DNA of 64,000 bases from Byssochlamys sp. IMV 00236 (GCA_001931875.2 MSJH02000798.1:108989-172988); one strand, 5' to 3'; counted from the first letter of the stretch, positions 35,837 through 47,889 are shown. The notes: generated by a model not told the origin, from the sequence alone. Made by a program: numbers and translations.

Positions 35837-36800
35837 TCAGACCTCATGGATATCGATGTCTCCTTCCTGCGAGGGACCGGCAACTTTCTGTAACCGCGTG
35901 GACAGCCGGCTGTTTCTACTCGAATTCGGACCGTTACGCGTATCAGGCGTGCTGGTCCCAGAGAACTCCGATTTTGAACCCGCTAATGCGACTGCTGAGT
36001 CCATATTGACGAAGTCAACGCTACGGGTTTGCGGCGGACCCCATACCTCCGATTTCGGGTAGGGAACGCCAGCGACGCCTTCGGCATTGGGCGGAGGTGC
36101 TGTGCCGTCTGCAGTTGAGGTATCTCCATGGTAGAGTCCGGGGCGCTTCGCGTCGTAACGGCGCTTGAGCCACATGCCAGCAAGGGCGATTCCCGTGAGT
36201 CCCACGGCCAGGACGATAATCATGATAACCCACTGGTAATGGGTCGAGATCCTACATAAAGAATGACCACGTTAGCGGGATCCCTATCCCAAAACGGGCG
36301 GCCGTTGACAGCTGATATAGCAGGGCACCCTGAACATACCATGACGGAGGGCTGGGATAACTCTTCACATGAGTCGCAGCGGTTGTTGTAGCAGCAGCAT
36401 TGGTGGCAGTGGTCGAGGTGGAAGTCGTGGTCGTCTGGACGTCTCCTCCCGTAGCACAGAAATTATTATACCATTGCTCCAATGTCTGGGCATCGGCGGC
36501 CGAGCAAGCAGTACAGACACTAGCGGGAGATGAGCGCAATTGCGTGAGAAGGGTGGACTGGCAGAAGCAAGAGACGTAGGTCGCCTTGTTCGTCACTGGA
36601 GCTGCTGGTGGTACACAGGAACCCTGAGCCTGCTCAAGGGTCTGGCAAGTGAGAGCACAGGCGGGGAAGGTGTCGGAGGCGGCGGAAGGCAGCAGAGTGA
36701 CACTCTGTGCAGCGGTCGAAGAGGCAAAGAGGGCTGGGACGAAGACGCAGAGCAGGGAGATGGCGTCGATCCACAGCAAGGAGGGGAGCCACGCTCCCAT
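35837..36800 (-). CDS. Cys-rich single-pass membrane protein of unknown function, 2 exons
   Basis: 291-residue predicted plasma-membrane or secretory-pathway protein. A signal peptide (to about residue 31, ending ASSTAAQS) is followed by a Cys-rich ectodomain (about 35-118) with eight or so cysteines, CALTCQTLEQAQGSC through CTACSAADAQTLEQWYNNFC. A Thr/Ala-rich, probably O-glycosylated stalk comes next. One 88-nt intron (36252-36339, GTATGT...TGTAG) then joins PPSW to ISTHYQW. The transmembrane helix VIMIIVLAVGLTGIALAGMW is followed by KRRY and a cytosolic tail of about 100 residues ending GDIDIHEV. This layout recalls fungal wall sensors and CFEM-like proteins, but the Cys spacing is not classical CFEM; I call it uncharacterised. 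The ATG at 36800 directly precedes the signal peptide. Confidence 0.75.
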
Positions 36801-38399
36801 GATGTCGTAGCGAAAGGCGCGAGGGGGCTACAGATGGGAGTCTGGGACGGACAGAAGAGAAAGGAGACGAGGACGTGAGAGGATTTAGAGACTGACAACC
36901 ATGCCTCCCACAGCAACGAGAGACAGGGCCCAAAAGAGGCCGGGTTGGAGGCGTTTGCAGGAAACAAGACGGAAGGTTGGCGGCGGCGGAGGAGAAAAGT
37001 TGGAACGGGATGATTGACGTCTGATCTCAACCGGCCGCTCCGGGCACCCGAGCAAAGATGGCAGAGGACGAGGTTATCAAGACAATAGTAGAATGAATAA
37101 TAATAATCCCAAAAGGCCGTCCATTCTCTTCTGACTCTATCTACTATGATATGGACTTCTTAGGACGACCCTCGAGGAATGCACCGTCATTTCTCGTCAC
37201 GCATTCTTCCTTCTCTCCTATTTCCCTTCACGCCTTTCCGCTTCCGTTCTAACTGACTACGTACCTAGGTAGTAGTTATCCAGAAGGACCAGAACAACCC
37301 GGGCTGAGCCAGCGCTCAGTGCGCCACATTGAAAGGACTCCGTTGTCAGAAGAATCCTAATTCCTCGACGGGATTCCTGCCCGGAGATCCAGAGATCGTG
37401 TGGGGGAGATCCGTGGGTTCATCTCTGCCTGACCCGCGCGGCTGGTCGGATCTAACCTCCTGCAGGACTAAGATCTTACAGTCCCGACACGCGTGAGGAA
37501 CGATAATATACCATGGCCGTCCATTATTCTGTGCGAATCGGTCACATTCCCTTCTTCGACGTCACGCCCAGCCTGGCCTTCAGGGAACATCTAGGAGAAC
37601 GCGAACCCGGAATGTTCCAAGACCTGCTGGTTCAACCTCACCGGATGACACTGCCCCAAAAGTGTCTAAGAATGATAGCCACGGAGTGCAATGGGGTGCG
37701 GGAGTTGATTATTTGACTCAATCTCCCGCTTTCTCTAAATCAATAATCTTGATGTTGTGGCGCAGGGTGCTTTACACGGCCGTACATTTCTACTCCGTAG
37801 GCTACTTTTTAACTTCTGTAGGTTCACTCTACGGGCTGGGAATGATACCCCTGACCAACCAGGAAGTGGCTGTGTGATGCTGGTCGAATAACTAGGGGAG
37901 ACATGCTCTAACTAAGTCTTTAACCTTAACTATATATCGTAGCCGAATCGGTATTCTGGGCCTTGTCCTTCTGAAGTATATGCGACGAATACGAGTTTCG
38001 ATAATCTAACCAGATAAGTATGCAAAAATAGTGATAGCCGTGTCAATACTAGGGAATCTTTTACTTTTCACTCACATCGTCTCGATTTATCCTGTAATTA
38101 TTCTTAGCTAGTCATTACTTCTATATTGCCAATGTCTGCCGTCGCTCCCTTCTCAAGCTAGTCTTCGCCTCAGTACGCCGCTGGACCAGAGTACCGGAAG
38201 AAAATTTCGCAAGAGTTTTCCAATGGCTAAGTACGCGTTTGCTCCCACTCTTCTCGAAATTACTTGCGGACCTGTGTTCAATGATTGTCACAAAACCGAT
38301 GCTAATAGGGTTGTGCCCTTTCTCGTTTATCAGATAGAATATGTTGCTTTTTTTCCAATCCTCAGCCTTCAAAATGTCTATGATCTGTCATATCTGCAT
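36801..38399. other. Intergenic, end of the housekeeping block
   Basis: No gene could be modelled. The first 250 bp are the T/C-rich upstream region of the membrane-protein gene on its coding strand. A TACCTAGGTAG motif like those at 13.8 kb occurs at about 37261-37272. From about 37.7 kb the sequence becomes AT-rich. Confidence 0.45.
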
Positions 38400-39563
38400 C
38401 TATCTCTTCTCAACGACTGGCTTGCCAGTCAATTTCTGCTCAGAAACCAAAACACCCCGATAGCGCATTCTGCCTTCTTCGAGAGTCTTGAACGCGGCCT
38501 CAATGCCCCCTTTATTCAAGGGAAACTTCACGATGATGGGGCGCATTCCATGCAGCACGACAAATCTAAGCATCTTGCGGATTGCGAGTCGAGATGCGAC
38601 AGCGGAGCCTTGGATCTTGATCCCATTGGCAACTAGCGTGAGGATAGGGACACTGGCAGGCTCGAAGCTGATGGTTAAGGGGTAGACTGATCCATCATTG
38701 GCGACAATACTGAGAATTCTGGGCATCTAATGGTCAGTATACGGTGATTTTTGCACTCTGTATGTATAAAGGAGATCCACTGACTTTGAATAATCAGGCC
38801 AAGAACTACCGCACCAGAACAAATGGTTGACCTTTTTGATCGGGTACTCTGGGATGTCTCCTTTCGTTACGTGGAACTCCTTCGCGCCCAGCTGCATGGC
38901 CTCATCTTTCTTCGCGGGATTACTTGACAATGCCACAACGTCACATCCGAGAGCTGATGCGAACTGAATGGCCATATGTCCCAGACCACCAATTCCTGAA
39001 ATAGCAACGCGATCACCAGGCTTCAGGTCGTACGTTGTTAGAGCGCCCCAGACAGTTGCACCCCCGCACATCAACGGAGCAGCATATTCAGGTTCCAGCC
39101 CGTCCGGTAGTTTGATTAACATGCTCTCATGCCAAACGGCATGACTGGCGAAAGAACCGATTTCAAAGCTATGTGTACCGTATTGCTCGCGCTCATCGCA
39201 GTATTGGTCCTTGTCTGTCGCTTCATCGTCAATATCTATCTCCCCGGGGCCCACGAGTACGAATTATAGCATACCACTGACACAGTAGTCGCAGTGCCCG
39301 CAGACCTTCTGAATCCACCCAAAGCCCACTCTGTCCCCGGGCTGCAGTGAAGTTACCGAGCCCCCAATCTGACGGACAATACCGGCGCCTTCATGACCTA
39401 ATGCTATATCTTTGTTCTTGAAGTGTCGGTCTGTTCCGCAAAGACCGGCATGAGTGATCTCGACGAAAGCGTCGAATGGACCTAGAGTACATCGCGAGGT
39501 TTGAGGGATGATCTCACCCGACTCCGAGCCATGGAAGACGTTGAATTCGACGCTCTTAGACAT
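38400..39563 (-). CDS. Cinnamyl-alcohol-type zinc dehydrogenase (NADPH MDR), 3 exons
   Basis: 345-residue medium-chain dehydrogenase of the cinnamyl/aryl alcohol dehydrogenase (CAD, yeast Adh6/7-like) family, which reduces aldehydes with NADPH. Exons 39275-39563, 38785-39214 and 38400-38718 join through introns 39215-39274 (GTATGC...GACAG) and 38719-38784 (GTCAGT...CCCAG). The joins give YCVS-DKDQYC and DYSK-ILSIVANDG, exactly the family pattern. Catalytic zinc ligands are in HAGLCGTDRH and GHEGAGIV; the four structural cysteines are in CGHCDYCVSDKDQYC. The Rossmann motif is SGIGGLGHMAIQ. The ATG at 39563 is chosen; the upstream extension begins at a non-ATG codon. It is intact although its left neighbour is a pseudogene. 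Confidence 0.9.
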
Positions 39564-40280
39564 TTTTGGCAATATGCAAAATTTGACGCGAGTACCTTCA
39601 AGTTCTCAAAATTGATGAATCGCGGCTGTATATACGTGGACTTGGGACACCTTTAAGGTTTTACAGACCCTATTGAATGAGATCATCTTCACGCACCAAA
39701 GGTCAGACAGGAATTCTTATCACAGGTGGACCTGGAATGGCCAGCGCGCATCGTCTATGGTAGATATGGGGCGTTCGGCAATTGTTAATGATGTCGGTAC
39801 CAGCAATGGAACCACGGGAGTCGTGGTGACGTGGACCGTGGGCCCAGCGTACTGGTATACCATACTTTCAGAAGTAGCGGGACAACCGTTCCACTAGATG
39901 CCGCGAGGAAATGTTCTCCGATAATGACCGGTGGTGTGATCTTGCCATCTGGCTGTAAGCGATAGCAACTATTTGGCTGAGGAGCCGCTTCCGAAAGACA
40001 AGTTGCTCTGGGAGAGCGCGACATTGACTGGAGAAATTGCTAAAGCAAGAATAGTATGATCTATCACGGTGAGATATATTTATCTACCATATGAAGAACC
40101 TAGATTATTTAGTTTTCTGGAACCATTTCCGAGACAAGAAAAACGAGTCTAAGATTAAAACTAGGTATACACCGTCTGCTAGCGTATGGGATAGAAGGGC
40201 CTACCTATCTCCATCTTCTATCCGATGCGTTGTCGATTTCTAATCATCTCAAGATCAATTGGCGCATGCCCCACTACTGG
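39564..40280. other. Intergenic, no gene recognised
   Basis: Short frames on both strands around 39670-40024 have no family resemblance I can name. This may be upstream DNA of the dehydrogenase and decayed sequence. Confidence 0.4.
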
Positions 40281-41290
40281 TCAAAGATCGTGCTTCTGGC
40301 GACCTCTTCTTATCTCTTCCGTTTCATCCAAGTTCTTGCTGAATTCTCCGACTTCGGCCCTTGCACGCAGCAGGCAATCTGGCCCTAAGTAGCGGCAGAC
40401 GCAGAAGATGCTCCTTGTCAGCACCTATGCCAGTCCCATTATTCACAACCTCGATAACGCGAGCAGCGGCCTTGACAGAGTCTCCGGGCTGCTTTCCATT
40501 AGAACCATTGGGATATTTCAGCATACCTTCAACGACAGTGCATTCGTAATCTTTTGTCAGACCAGCTGCCAGGGTAACAAAGGCACCTAGGATGTTTTTT
40601 GTTCTGAATCCGCCAGGCTCCACGAGTAGGACATGAATGTTGCATGGAGCGACTTCCGCCTGGAGCGCTTTCGAGAAACCTATAAACATCCTACATATGA
40701 GTATATTCATCCCCTAAGAATGTCATAATGTAGATGGAGATTTTTTAGAGAACTGCCTCCCAGGGCAAACTTGCTCGACGCGTACAACGCTGACAAAGGT
40801 CGACCGGTGAGGCCAGCGATACTACTAACGTTGATGATAGTACCAGACTTCTGCGAATGCAGGTATGGAAGAGCGGCTTTAATGACGCGCATAGGTCCGT
40901 ACATGTTCGTGTTAAACTGGTGATGTATTTCCTCTTCACTATAGAAAGCAGTCAGACGGTGTCTTTCTCAATATCTGCCAAGAGCCGCGTACCTCATGTC
41001 CTCAACACTTTTCAGGATCGAGTAACCAGCATTGCTAACTACCACATCGATGCGCCCGGCTTCTTTGATAGCTGCCTCCCCGTTTTGCTTCGTTTCTGGA
41101 AAGTCCAAATCGAGCTGCAACCATTGTCCTGCTAGAGCTTCGATTTGGGGGGTGATCATGAGCTGCCCTGGCTGGATTTCGGGCGGTTGCAATGGCTTTG
41201 TAACCCCGTTTGAGAGCCTTCTCCGCTAATGCTTCAAGTACTAAAGCCGGAAGAAGCACCAGTGATCAGCCAGACTTGCTGCGGTGCCAT
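40281..41290 (-). pseudogene. Frameshifted short-chain dehydrogenase pseudogene
   Basis: The minus strand reads as a classical SDR of about 300 residues, but in pieces. The start MAPQQVWLITGASSGF keeps the cofactor loop; within a few bases the frame shifts to LEALAEKALKRGYKAIATAR. It shifts again before IEALAGQWLQLDLDF, which continues to VVVSNAGYSILKSVEDM. A normal intron follows (GTACGC...CTATAG) to EEEIHHQFNTNMYGPM and the catalytic YASSK. The next intron would need a GC donor (GCAGTT...TTATAG) to reach GFSKALQAEVAP. Near the end a few extra bases (CTTA) shift the frame before GPDCLLRAR; the last frame ends at 40281. At least three frameshifts with catalytic residues retained mean recent loss, or sequencing error. 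It lies close to the scaffold gap, so assembly quality matters. Confidence 0.82.
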
Positions 41291-42475
41291 GGTTGGCAAC
41301 TGTTGGTTGCCCTTCCTTGTCCTGGTTCGTATTTATGACGGATAGTTTCCTGCCAGCGAGAAAGTGACTGATAAAGGCTCGGAATGCAAATCCAGAAGAC
41401 TGATATATTACGTTGCTCCTCCTTCTGCGACCGCTAGTTTCGGAGAGATAGACTTGATAGCTCTCGATACATAAGTGCCATATCTCCACTCGCCCCCACA
41501 TGTTGGCCACAAGGCGGTAGCGGGGTTTCTTCCGCAGATCTTGGATCGGATTCCACCACGGTCCTTACCAGTTTTATGGCTTCGCTGTGAGGATTAAAAA
41601 AAAAAANNNNNNNNNNNNNNNNNNNNNNNNNNNNAAAAAAACGGGGATGACGTTTCTTTCTTTCTTTCTTTCTTTTTGTCAGGTACTAGTCTTTAACAGA
41701 GATAAAACCTAGCCGGGAACTGCTCTGGAGCTCTAACGTGACTGCCTTGACGACTGTATGATGGCAAGGATAAGAGGAATAATATGGACTACTTGGTGAA
41801 GGTATAATTGGTACCACGGAAAGACGGTAATCAGATGATGACATGACGAGAGGTGGCACCATTGTATCGTTCTGGTCATACTTGCCCACTAACTTGGCTC
41901 TTCTACTTTGGAGCTGCCGAGCAAACACCTGATAATTTATCTCTATGAAAGCCCAAGTTTTATTCATTAGTTAAGCCAGACATAATTCATTCTAGCACCT
42001 CTGTTACGGCACTCGCTTTGGACTCTAAACTGTCGGTCTCAAACTCTAAACCGATCGTCAAAATATCAATAACTGCTAGACTCTGTCACTCCTCACGTGA
42101 AGGCAGACATGCAAGGAACTTGGGTAGCCGGGCCGAGAACAAGGCTATGAGAACTAGGGAGCATTTCAATTACAGAGTAGAAGGCTCACCGCACTCTATC
42201 TATACAACAAGCTAAGAAATCCGAGCAGTGTATTACTATGAATTAAGGAAAGAAGTAAAACAATGCGACTGTATATATACGTTACATTAAGTCATTAATT
42301 TTGTAGAGTATAGCTCTCCACAGAGTAGCTATCTGCAAAACTTAAATAAGCGCCTTGGCTGGAGCCTAGGAAAAGCATTATATACGTGACTGTTTGCGAG
42401 TCTTCAATGCGCCCATTATCGATGTCGTGCAGTAATTTAGAAAATCATTGCTCATGAAATGAAATAACGCTTCCC
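41291..42475. other. Intergenic with assembly gap and TTTC microsatellite
   Basis: No gene. The gap (41607-41634) sits inside an A-homopolymer, and a (TTTC)n run follows at about 41653-41675. The remaining frames are short and featureless. Confidence 0.5.
41607..41634. other. Run of 28 N (assembly gap)
   Basis: Unknown bases flanked on both sides by A-runs, so a homopolymer probably stopped the assembly. The true gap length is not given by the N count. Confidence 0.98.
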
Positions 42476-45400
42476 TTACAGACGTCCTAGCAACTCCTCG
42501 ACGACCGGAAGCAACTGTAATATTATGTTAGCATGGTTTTCTTCGAGGGAATTCAAAGACCGGGAATGCTTACGTCAGACACGTCGTCAATGATCATGGT
42601 GGTCTCATTGACGAACTTGGGCGTCAGTAGCGTGTTGGCGTTCTTCAGGAGAGGACCAAGTCCCTTGAGGATGTCGGGAGTGACCGTGCTCGAGAGGCTT
42701 TCGACGAGTGGAGTGGCGTCGCTCAGCAACTTGGTAATTTCCTGGGCAGTCTGGTTGTTCAGGAGGCCGTTGGCATTCGTCAACAGACTATTGATCTCTT
42801 TCGTGGTCTCGGGGGTCAGCAGGTCGTTGGCATTCGTAACAAGACCATTAATATCCTTAACAGAATTAGGCGTCAGCAAGTCGTTGGCGTTATTCACCAA
42901 GCTAACGATCTTGTCTGTGCCATTAAGCAGTTGAGTCAGCTCCTTAGTGACTTGAGGAGTCAACAAGCCGTTGGCACTGCTCAATAAGCTGGTAATCTCT
43001 TTTGTAGTCTCGGGCGTCAGCAGATCGTTGGCATTCGTGACAAGACCATTGATCTCCTTAACAGAGTTAGGCGTTAGAAGGTCATTGGCATTGGTTAGGA
43101 GACTGTCGATTTCCTTGACAGAGTTAGGCGTGAGCAGGTCGTTGGCGTTGTTCACTAGGCTGACGATCTTGTCTGTACCGTTGAGCAAGCTAGTCAGATC
43201 CTTGGTTACCTGAGGAGTCAACAAGCCATTGGCGCTATCCAACAAGCTGGTAATTTCCTTAGTGGTCTGAGGAGTCAACAGATCATTGGCATTGTCCAAT
43301 AAGCTGACAATCTTGCCGGTGCCATTGAGTAACTGAGTCAGCTCCTTGGTAACCTCAGGAGTCAACAAGCCATTGGCGCTATCCAACAAGCTGGTAATCT
43401 CCTTAGTAGTCTGAGGAGTCAACAGATCATTGGCATTGTCCACTAAGCTGACGATCTTGCCAGTGCCGTTAAGTAACTGAGTCAGCTCCTTGGTGACTCC
43501 AGGAGTCAATAGACCATTGGCGCTGCCCAATAGGCTAGTAATCTCCTTCGTGGTCTGAGGAGTCAACAGATCATTGGCATTGTCCACCAAGCTGACAATC
43601 TTGCCAGTGCCATTGAGCAATTGCGTTAGTTCCTTAGTGACTTCAGGAGTCAACAAGCCATTGGCACTGGTCAATAAGCTAGTGATCTCCTTAGTGGTCT
43701 GAGGAGTCAATAGGTCGTTAGCGTTGCCCAGAAGTCCAGTGATCTCCTTGGTGGTTTGTGGCGTGAGAAGACCGTTGGCATTGTTAATAAGAGCCTCGAT
43801 CTCCTTTGTGTTCTGCGGCGTGAGCAGACCATTGGCATTGTTGATAAGAGCCTCGATCTCCTTTGTATTCTGCGGAGTGAGGAGACCGCTGGCAGCATTG
43901 ACAAGACCGATGACTTGGGGCAGGTCCGAGAGCAAAGTGCTAAGCGACTTGATATTCTTCGCAGTAAGCAGAGTGTTGGCATTGTTAAGCAAGGTAACAA
44001 TCTGCTGGGCGTTGTTCTTGGTAAGCAGGAAGTTTGCGTTATCAAGTAGATCCTCGATCTCCTTGGTGTTCTGCGCGGTAAGAAGACCATTTGCATTGTT
44101 GATAAGGGTGACGATCTTGGGCACATCTCCCAGCAAGTTACTAAGAGCATTGGTGTTTCTCGTAGTGAGAAGACCATTGGCATTGTTGATAAGATTCTCG
44201 ATATCCTTAGTATTCTGCGGCGTAAGTAGACCATTGGCGTTTTGGAGCAGCTCCTCGATCTCCTTGGTGTTCTGGGCGGATAACAGGCCGTTGGCGTTGT
44301 CGATGAGCGTAACAATCTTGGGCACGTCCTGTAATAGAATCTCGAGTTCTTTGGTATTCTGAGCAGTGAGGAGGCCGTTGGCATTGTTAACAAGGTCGAC
44401 AATCTTAGACGTGCTCTGGAGCAGAGTGCTGAGCTCGTTGGTGTTTTGCTTGGTGAGCAGGGCGTTGGCGTTGTTAAGCAGGTTCTCGATCTCCTGGGTG
44501 TTCTGTGCGGTGAGCAGACCGTTGGCATTGTTAATAAGGGTAACGATCTTGGGCACGTCCTGCAGCAGAGTCTCGAGTTCCTTGGTATTCGAGTCAGACA
44601 GAAGGCCATTGGCGTTGTTGACAAGGTCAATGATCTTAGGAGTGCTTTGAAGCAAGGTGCTGAGCTCATCGGTGTTCTGCTTGTCAAGCAGCGTGTTGGC
44701 GTTGTTGATGAGCGTGACGATCTGTGGAACGTCTTGCAGGAGTTTGACGATCTGTGCAGTGTTCTGATCGCTGAGGAGCTGGTTGGCGTTCTTGACCAGA
44801 TCGAGGATATTGGGCACGTCTTGCAGGAGCTTGACGATCTCCGCGGTGTTTTGGTCACTAAGCAGCTGGTTGGCGTTGTCAATAAGGGTGTTGACCTTGT
44901 TGGCAAAATCCTTGGTGAGCAGCCCACCAGCAACGTCGATAATACCGTTGAGGACAGGGATGTGCGCATCAGTCAGCACCTGCACAACGCGAGTGAAGAA
45001 GTGGACAAAGTCCTCCAAGAAATTAGGGGTGAGCACGGCTTCAATACTACCGAGGTAGCCCTTGAGGGCACTACCAAGGCTGTCAGCGATGGCATTGCCG
45101 ATCGCGTTTCCAAGATTGTTGCCATTGCTGCCGCTCAGAAGGCTGGCCAGGTCGATGCCGCCGGTACTCGACGAAGCAGTCGAAGTGGGTGAGCCGGTTT
45201 CCGCGGGAGACGAAGCAGCAGAGGCCGCACTGGAGGTGATATCAGGGAGGATGCCGGAGAGGAGCCCGCCCTTGGAGTTAGAGTCCGCGCTCGCGCCGGC
45301 GGCGGAAGACGCAGAAATGGCCGGGCTGGCGGCGGGCAAACTGTTGGCGGAAGCTTGGCTGGCAGCGGCAGCGGCAGCGGGAACCGGACTAGCAGCGGGC

Positions 45401-45720
45401 GACGCAGCAGCAGCAGGACTGGAGGAGGTTTCTGGTGCTCCTGCTGCGGAGGAGGCAGACGACTGGCCAGCGCTTATAACGGAACTGAGTGGATTGTTGT
45501 CGTTATTATCGTTATTGTCGTTGTTGATGTTATGGTTATTGTTGCTGGTGTCGGCCGCAGCAGCGGGCGAGCCAGCCGGCGCCTGCTGCTCGGCGGAAGA
45601 CGCCCGGACAGCGGGCGCTGAACCAGCCACCGCAGCAGAGCTGGGCGTGCCGGCCGGACTAGCCAGGACGCCCGCGCCGTGCAACAGCAGGACGGGGAGG
45701 AGAGTGGTGGAGGCACGCAT
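42476..45720 (-). CDS. Secreted protein of about 32 tandem 19-residue helical repeats, 2 exons
   Basis: 1,061 residues; I do not recognise a named family. A signal peptide (about 1-20, MRASTTLLPVLLLHGAGVLA) is followed by about 170 residues of Ala/Ser/Pro low complexity with an Asn/Asp run, probably O-glycosylated. A short unique domain (GIDLASLLSGSNGNN to VLNGIIDVAGG) comes next. The rest is tandem modules of 19 residues with consensus xNANxLLTPQxTKEIxxLL, about 32 copies. Fourteen of these are followed by a 10-residue module (QDVPKIVTLI early, NGTGKIVSLV late). Both modules are amphipathic, so a helical solenoid is likely. In the middle the 19+19+10 unit (48 residues, 144 bp) repeats almost identically, which indicates recent expansion. 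An intron (42515-42573, GTAAGC...TTACAG) adds the C-terminal LLPVVEELLGRL. No membrane segment or GPI signal was seen. A wall-associated or surface role is inferred only. Confidence 0.85.
43240..43690 (-). repeat. 144-bp tandem repeat block inside the repeat protein gene
   Basis: Three near-identical 144-bp units (48 codons: two 19-residue modules plus one 10-residue module). For example, the string CTGGTAAT.TCC recurs about 144 bp apart near 43252, 43396 and 43540. Differences between units are few and mostly silent. The frame is kept, so copy number can change without breaking the protein. Confidence 0.8.
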
Positions 45721-47889
45721 CTTTGCTTAACTCGCGCGCGCGCTCGATCGGGTCCTTCTGCGTCTCGTCTACTCAACTACTTACCTCGACGAGCTGACGA
45801 CAAGAAGGCTGCGCGGTCTGGGACGAGCTTTTATGTCTCTTATGCACCAGTGCTATCTACCCCGGATCGTCCCTTTCTCCGCACCTTTTCCTCCAGATAC
45901 TGCGCAGGAGAGCTCAATCCGACTAACTCGACCGAGGACTAACCGGGTCCACATGTGAGCAGCGCAAGATTTCATTTTGGCGTGATGTCAGTGGCCGCGG
46001 ACAATGTCCCCAAAGTGTTTAAGCTGAGCACGCTTAGGCCTGGGACTATTGACGGTGGTGGACGCGATGGCCGCGATGCCTGCGGTGCAGCGGTAGTCGA
46101 ATCGTCGACTGGCCCGGTTCCTGTCCTGCGAGTTCAACTGAGCCGCGCCGGTCAGGCACTGCGAGCCGTGCGGGTCAGGAACTGCGCACCATAACACGGA
46201 AGCCCGCCTATTATTATCGATCAGGTATTGTTAGTCTGCTGGAGTCTGGTGGCCGTGCGGGGGGAAGCATTAACTAGCAGCTTTTCCCTGATCGGCCGTT
46301 CTAACTCGGAAACACAATAAGCATAAGTATTGGGACAGCACATGAAAAGCTGTAACTACGGAGTAAACCTCGGACATTGCAAGGTCAATGCGTCCCTAGA
46401 GTGCGGGGTCCGTTTCTCGAGCATTTGTCCTCTTCTTTTTGCGAACTTGACCGTCAAACATCGCCTTTCACTGCAGCAGTGGTACGTGCACACGGGGCAT
46501 ATTGGTTCTCGGGTAGCTACTCACAATGCCGTTCTTCTTTCTTTCTTTCTTTCTTTTTCGCCTTCTTTTTGCATCTAGTGTACAGACTTCGGATCTCACT
46601 AACTGCCCTAGTATGTGCACATGGGATGACACCACGACCGCTATGAATTGATCTGAAATACCGATCAAAGATTGGTACTTCTCCACTGGCCACTTATCCC
46701 GTCTCGAATATCCGGAAATAGCAACCGTGGAGCTCATCTGCTGTCCTCGTGGCTGTCTATGACTGATGGCCCGACACTTGCCAATTCATTGGTGTATGCA
46801 TATACGTCGAACTAGCTAGCCAGCCGGAGCAGTAGACGTGCGAGATGAGAACTGAGATAGCGTAATAGCTTTATCCGTTATTAACAGCATGAGCTGCAAT
46901 ATTGTGTCCCTTATAACTAAGACAGGCGATTGTTCTATAGACTATTACCTTGATTCGAACTCGTACAACAGACAACTACCGTGTACTGCCGTTTCGTACC
47001 GCATTCAGAAGTTTATTTTACTGGTTAATTCCAGGTTTATTTCAAGTCTATAGACTCAAAATTATAAAAGGCTTTCATTATACTCAGTAAACATCAAAGT
47101 ATCTTCATTTTTATCCATACCCGCCTAATGATTTAATGGCTTAAGAGATCTGTTGCCAATTTCCGCCAAACAACCGACTGCCACCTCCCCAATTTTTCCT
47201 CTAGTATAATCGCTATATGGCATCAAAGGAAGCGAATATTCCGCGGTGTTGAGCTCGCACATTGGACGAAGAGCATGCACCCATGGCGTCCAACAGAATC
47301 CCAAAAAAAATCACAGTAATCGTACTCGCAGGCATGCGTGCGTGACCATGAAAAGCGGGACGTGCTGCGAGATCAGCGCGATCTGCGAGCTCTAGAGCAG
47401 CAAAGCGGGGGAGGTTGGGGGAAGACCGAGGGCACCCGCCAGGAGTTGACTATCGTAGCCGCAGCTTGACTTCGTCCGTTTTCTCTATATATGGCTGGCT
47501 CGCGGATATTTGATCTCGTTCGCTGACTCGATTCTGCCAGGGTTCCCTAGCTGCGCTGTGCTCCCCTGAGATAGGCAGCTATACGATACATCCTTGAACG
47601 CGGGTAAGCGACGGCGATTTCCCGCGCCTTCGAGTATTCTTGGGATCCCATCGAAGCTTTATGTGAGAAAAGCAGGATGGACAGATTCAAGAAACCTCTT
47701 TTTCAGGTTTCCAGAATGCGTCGGCCAGTGCAAAGTTTGTTCTCGAACAATATGATACACCTTGCTCCAGGAGCTCGTTATCCCAAAGGGGTCACCCTCA
47801 TCTACTGCTCGGATCGATCCTTTTTCAGCAGATCCAAGAGGTACTTTGCGAAACTACCGTGTCTTCTATTGGATTACGACTGACATATC
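45721..47889. other. Intergenic, no gene recognised
   Basis: Upstream of the repeat protein; the first part is probably its promoter. A (TTTC)n microsatellite is at about 46537-46557. A 68-codon frame at 47677-47883 precedes the kinase relic but shows no domain. From about 46.8 kb the sequence becomes AT-rich. Confidence 0.4.

Noticed and set aside
41653..41675. (TTTC)n run as a regulatory element, also at 46537-46557
   Set aside because: Ordinary microsatellites without fixed position relative to genes.
43707..44969. 420-codon minus-strand frame rich in Arg, Ser, Thr and Pro
   Set aside because: It is another frame of the repeat protein gene; the periodic DNA keeps it open. Its composition is not protein-like, and the signal-peptide frame explains the region.
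44446..45730. Plus-strand frames of 248 and 222 codons
   Set aside because: Antisense to the repeat protein and its Ala/Ser-rich part; open only because of the repetitive codon pattern.
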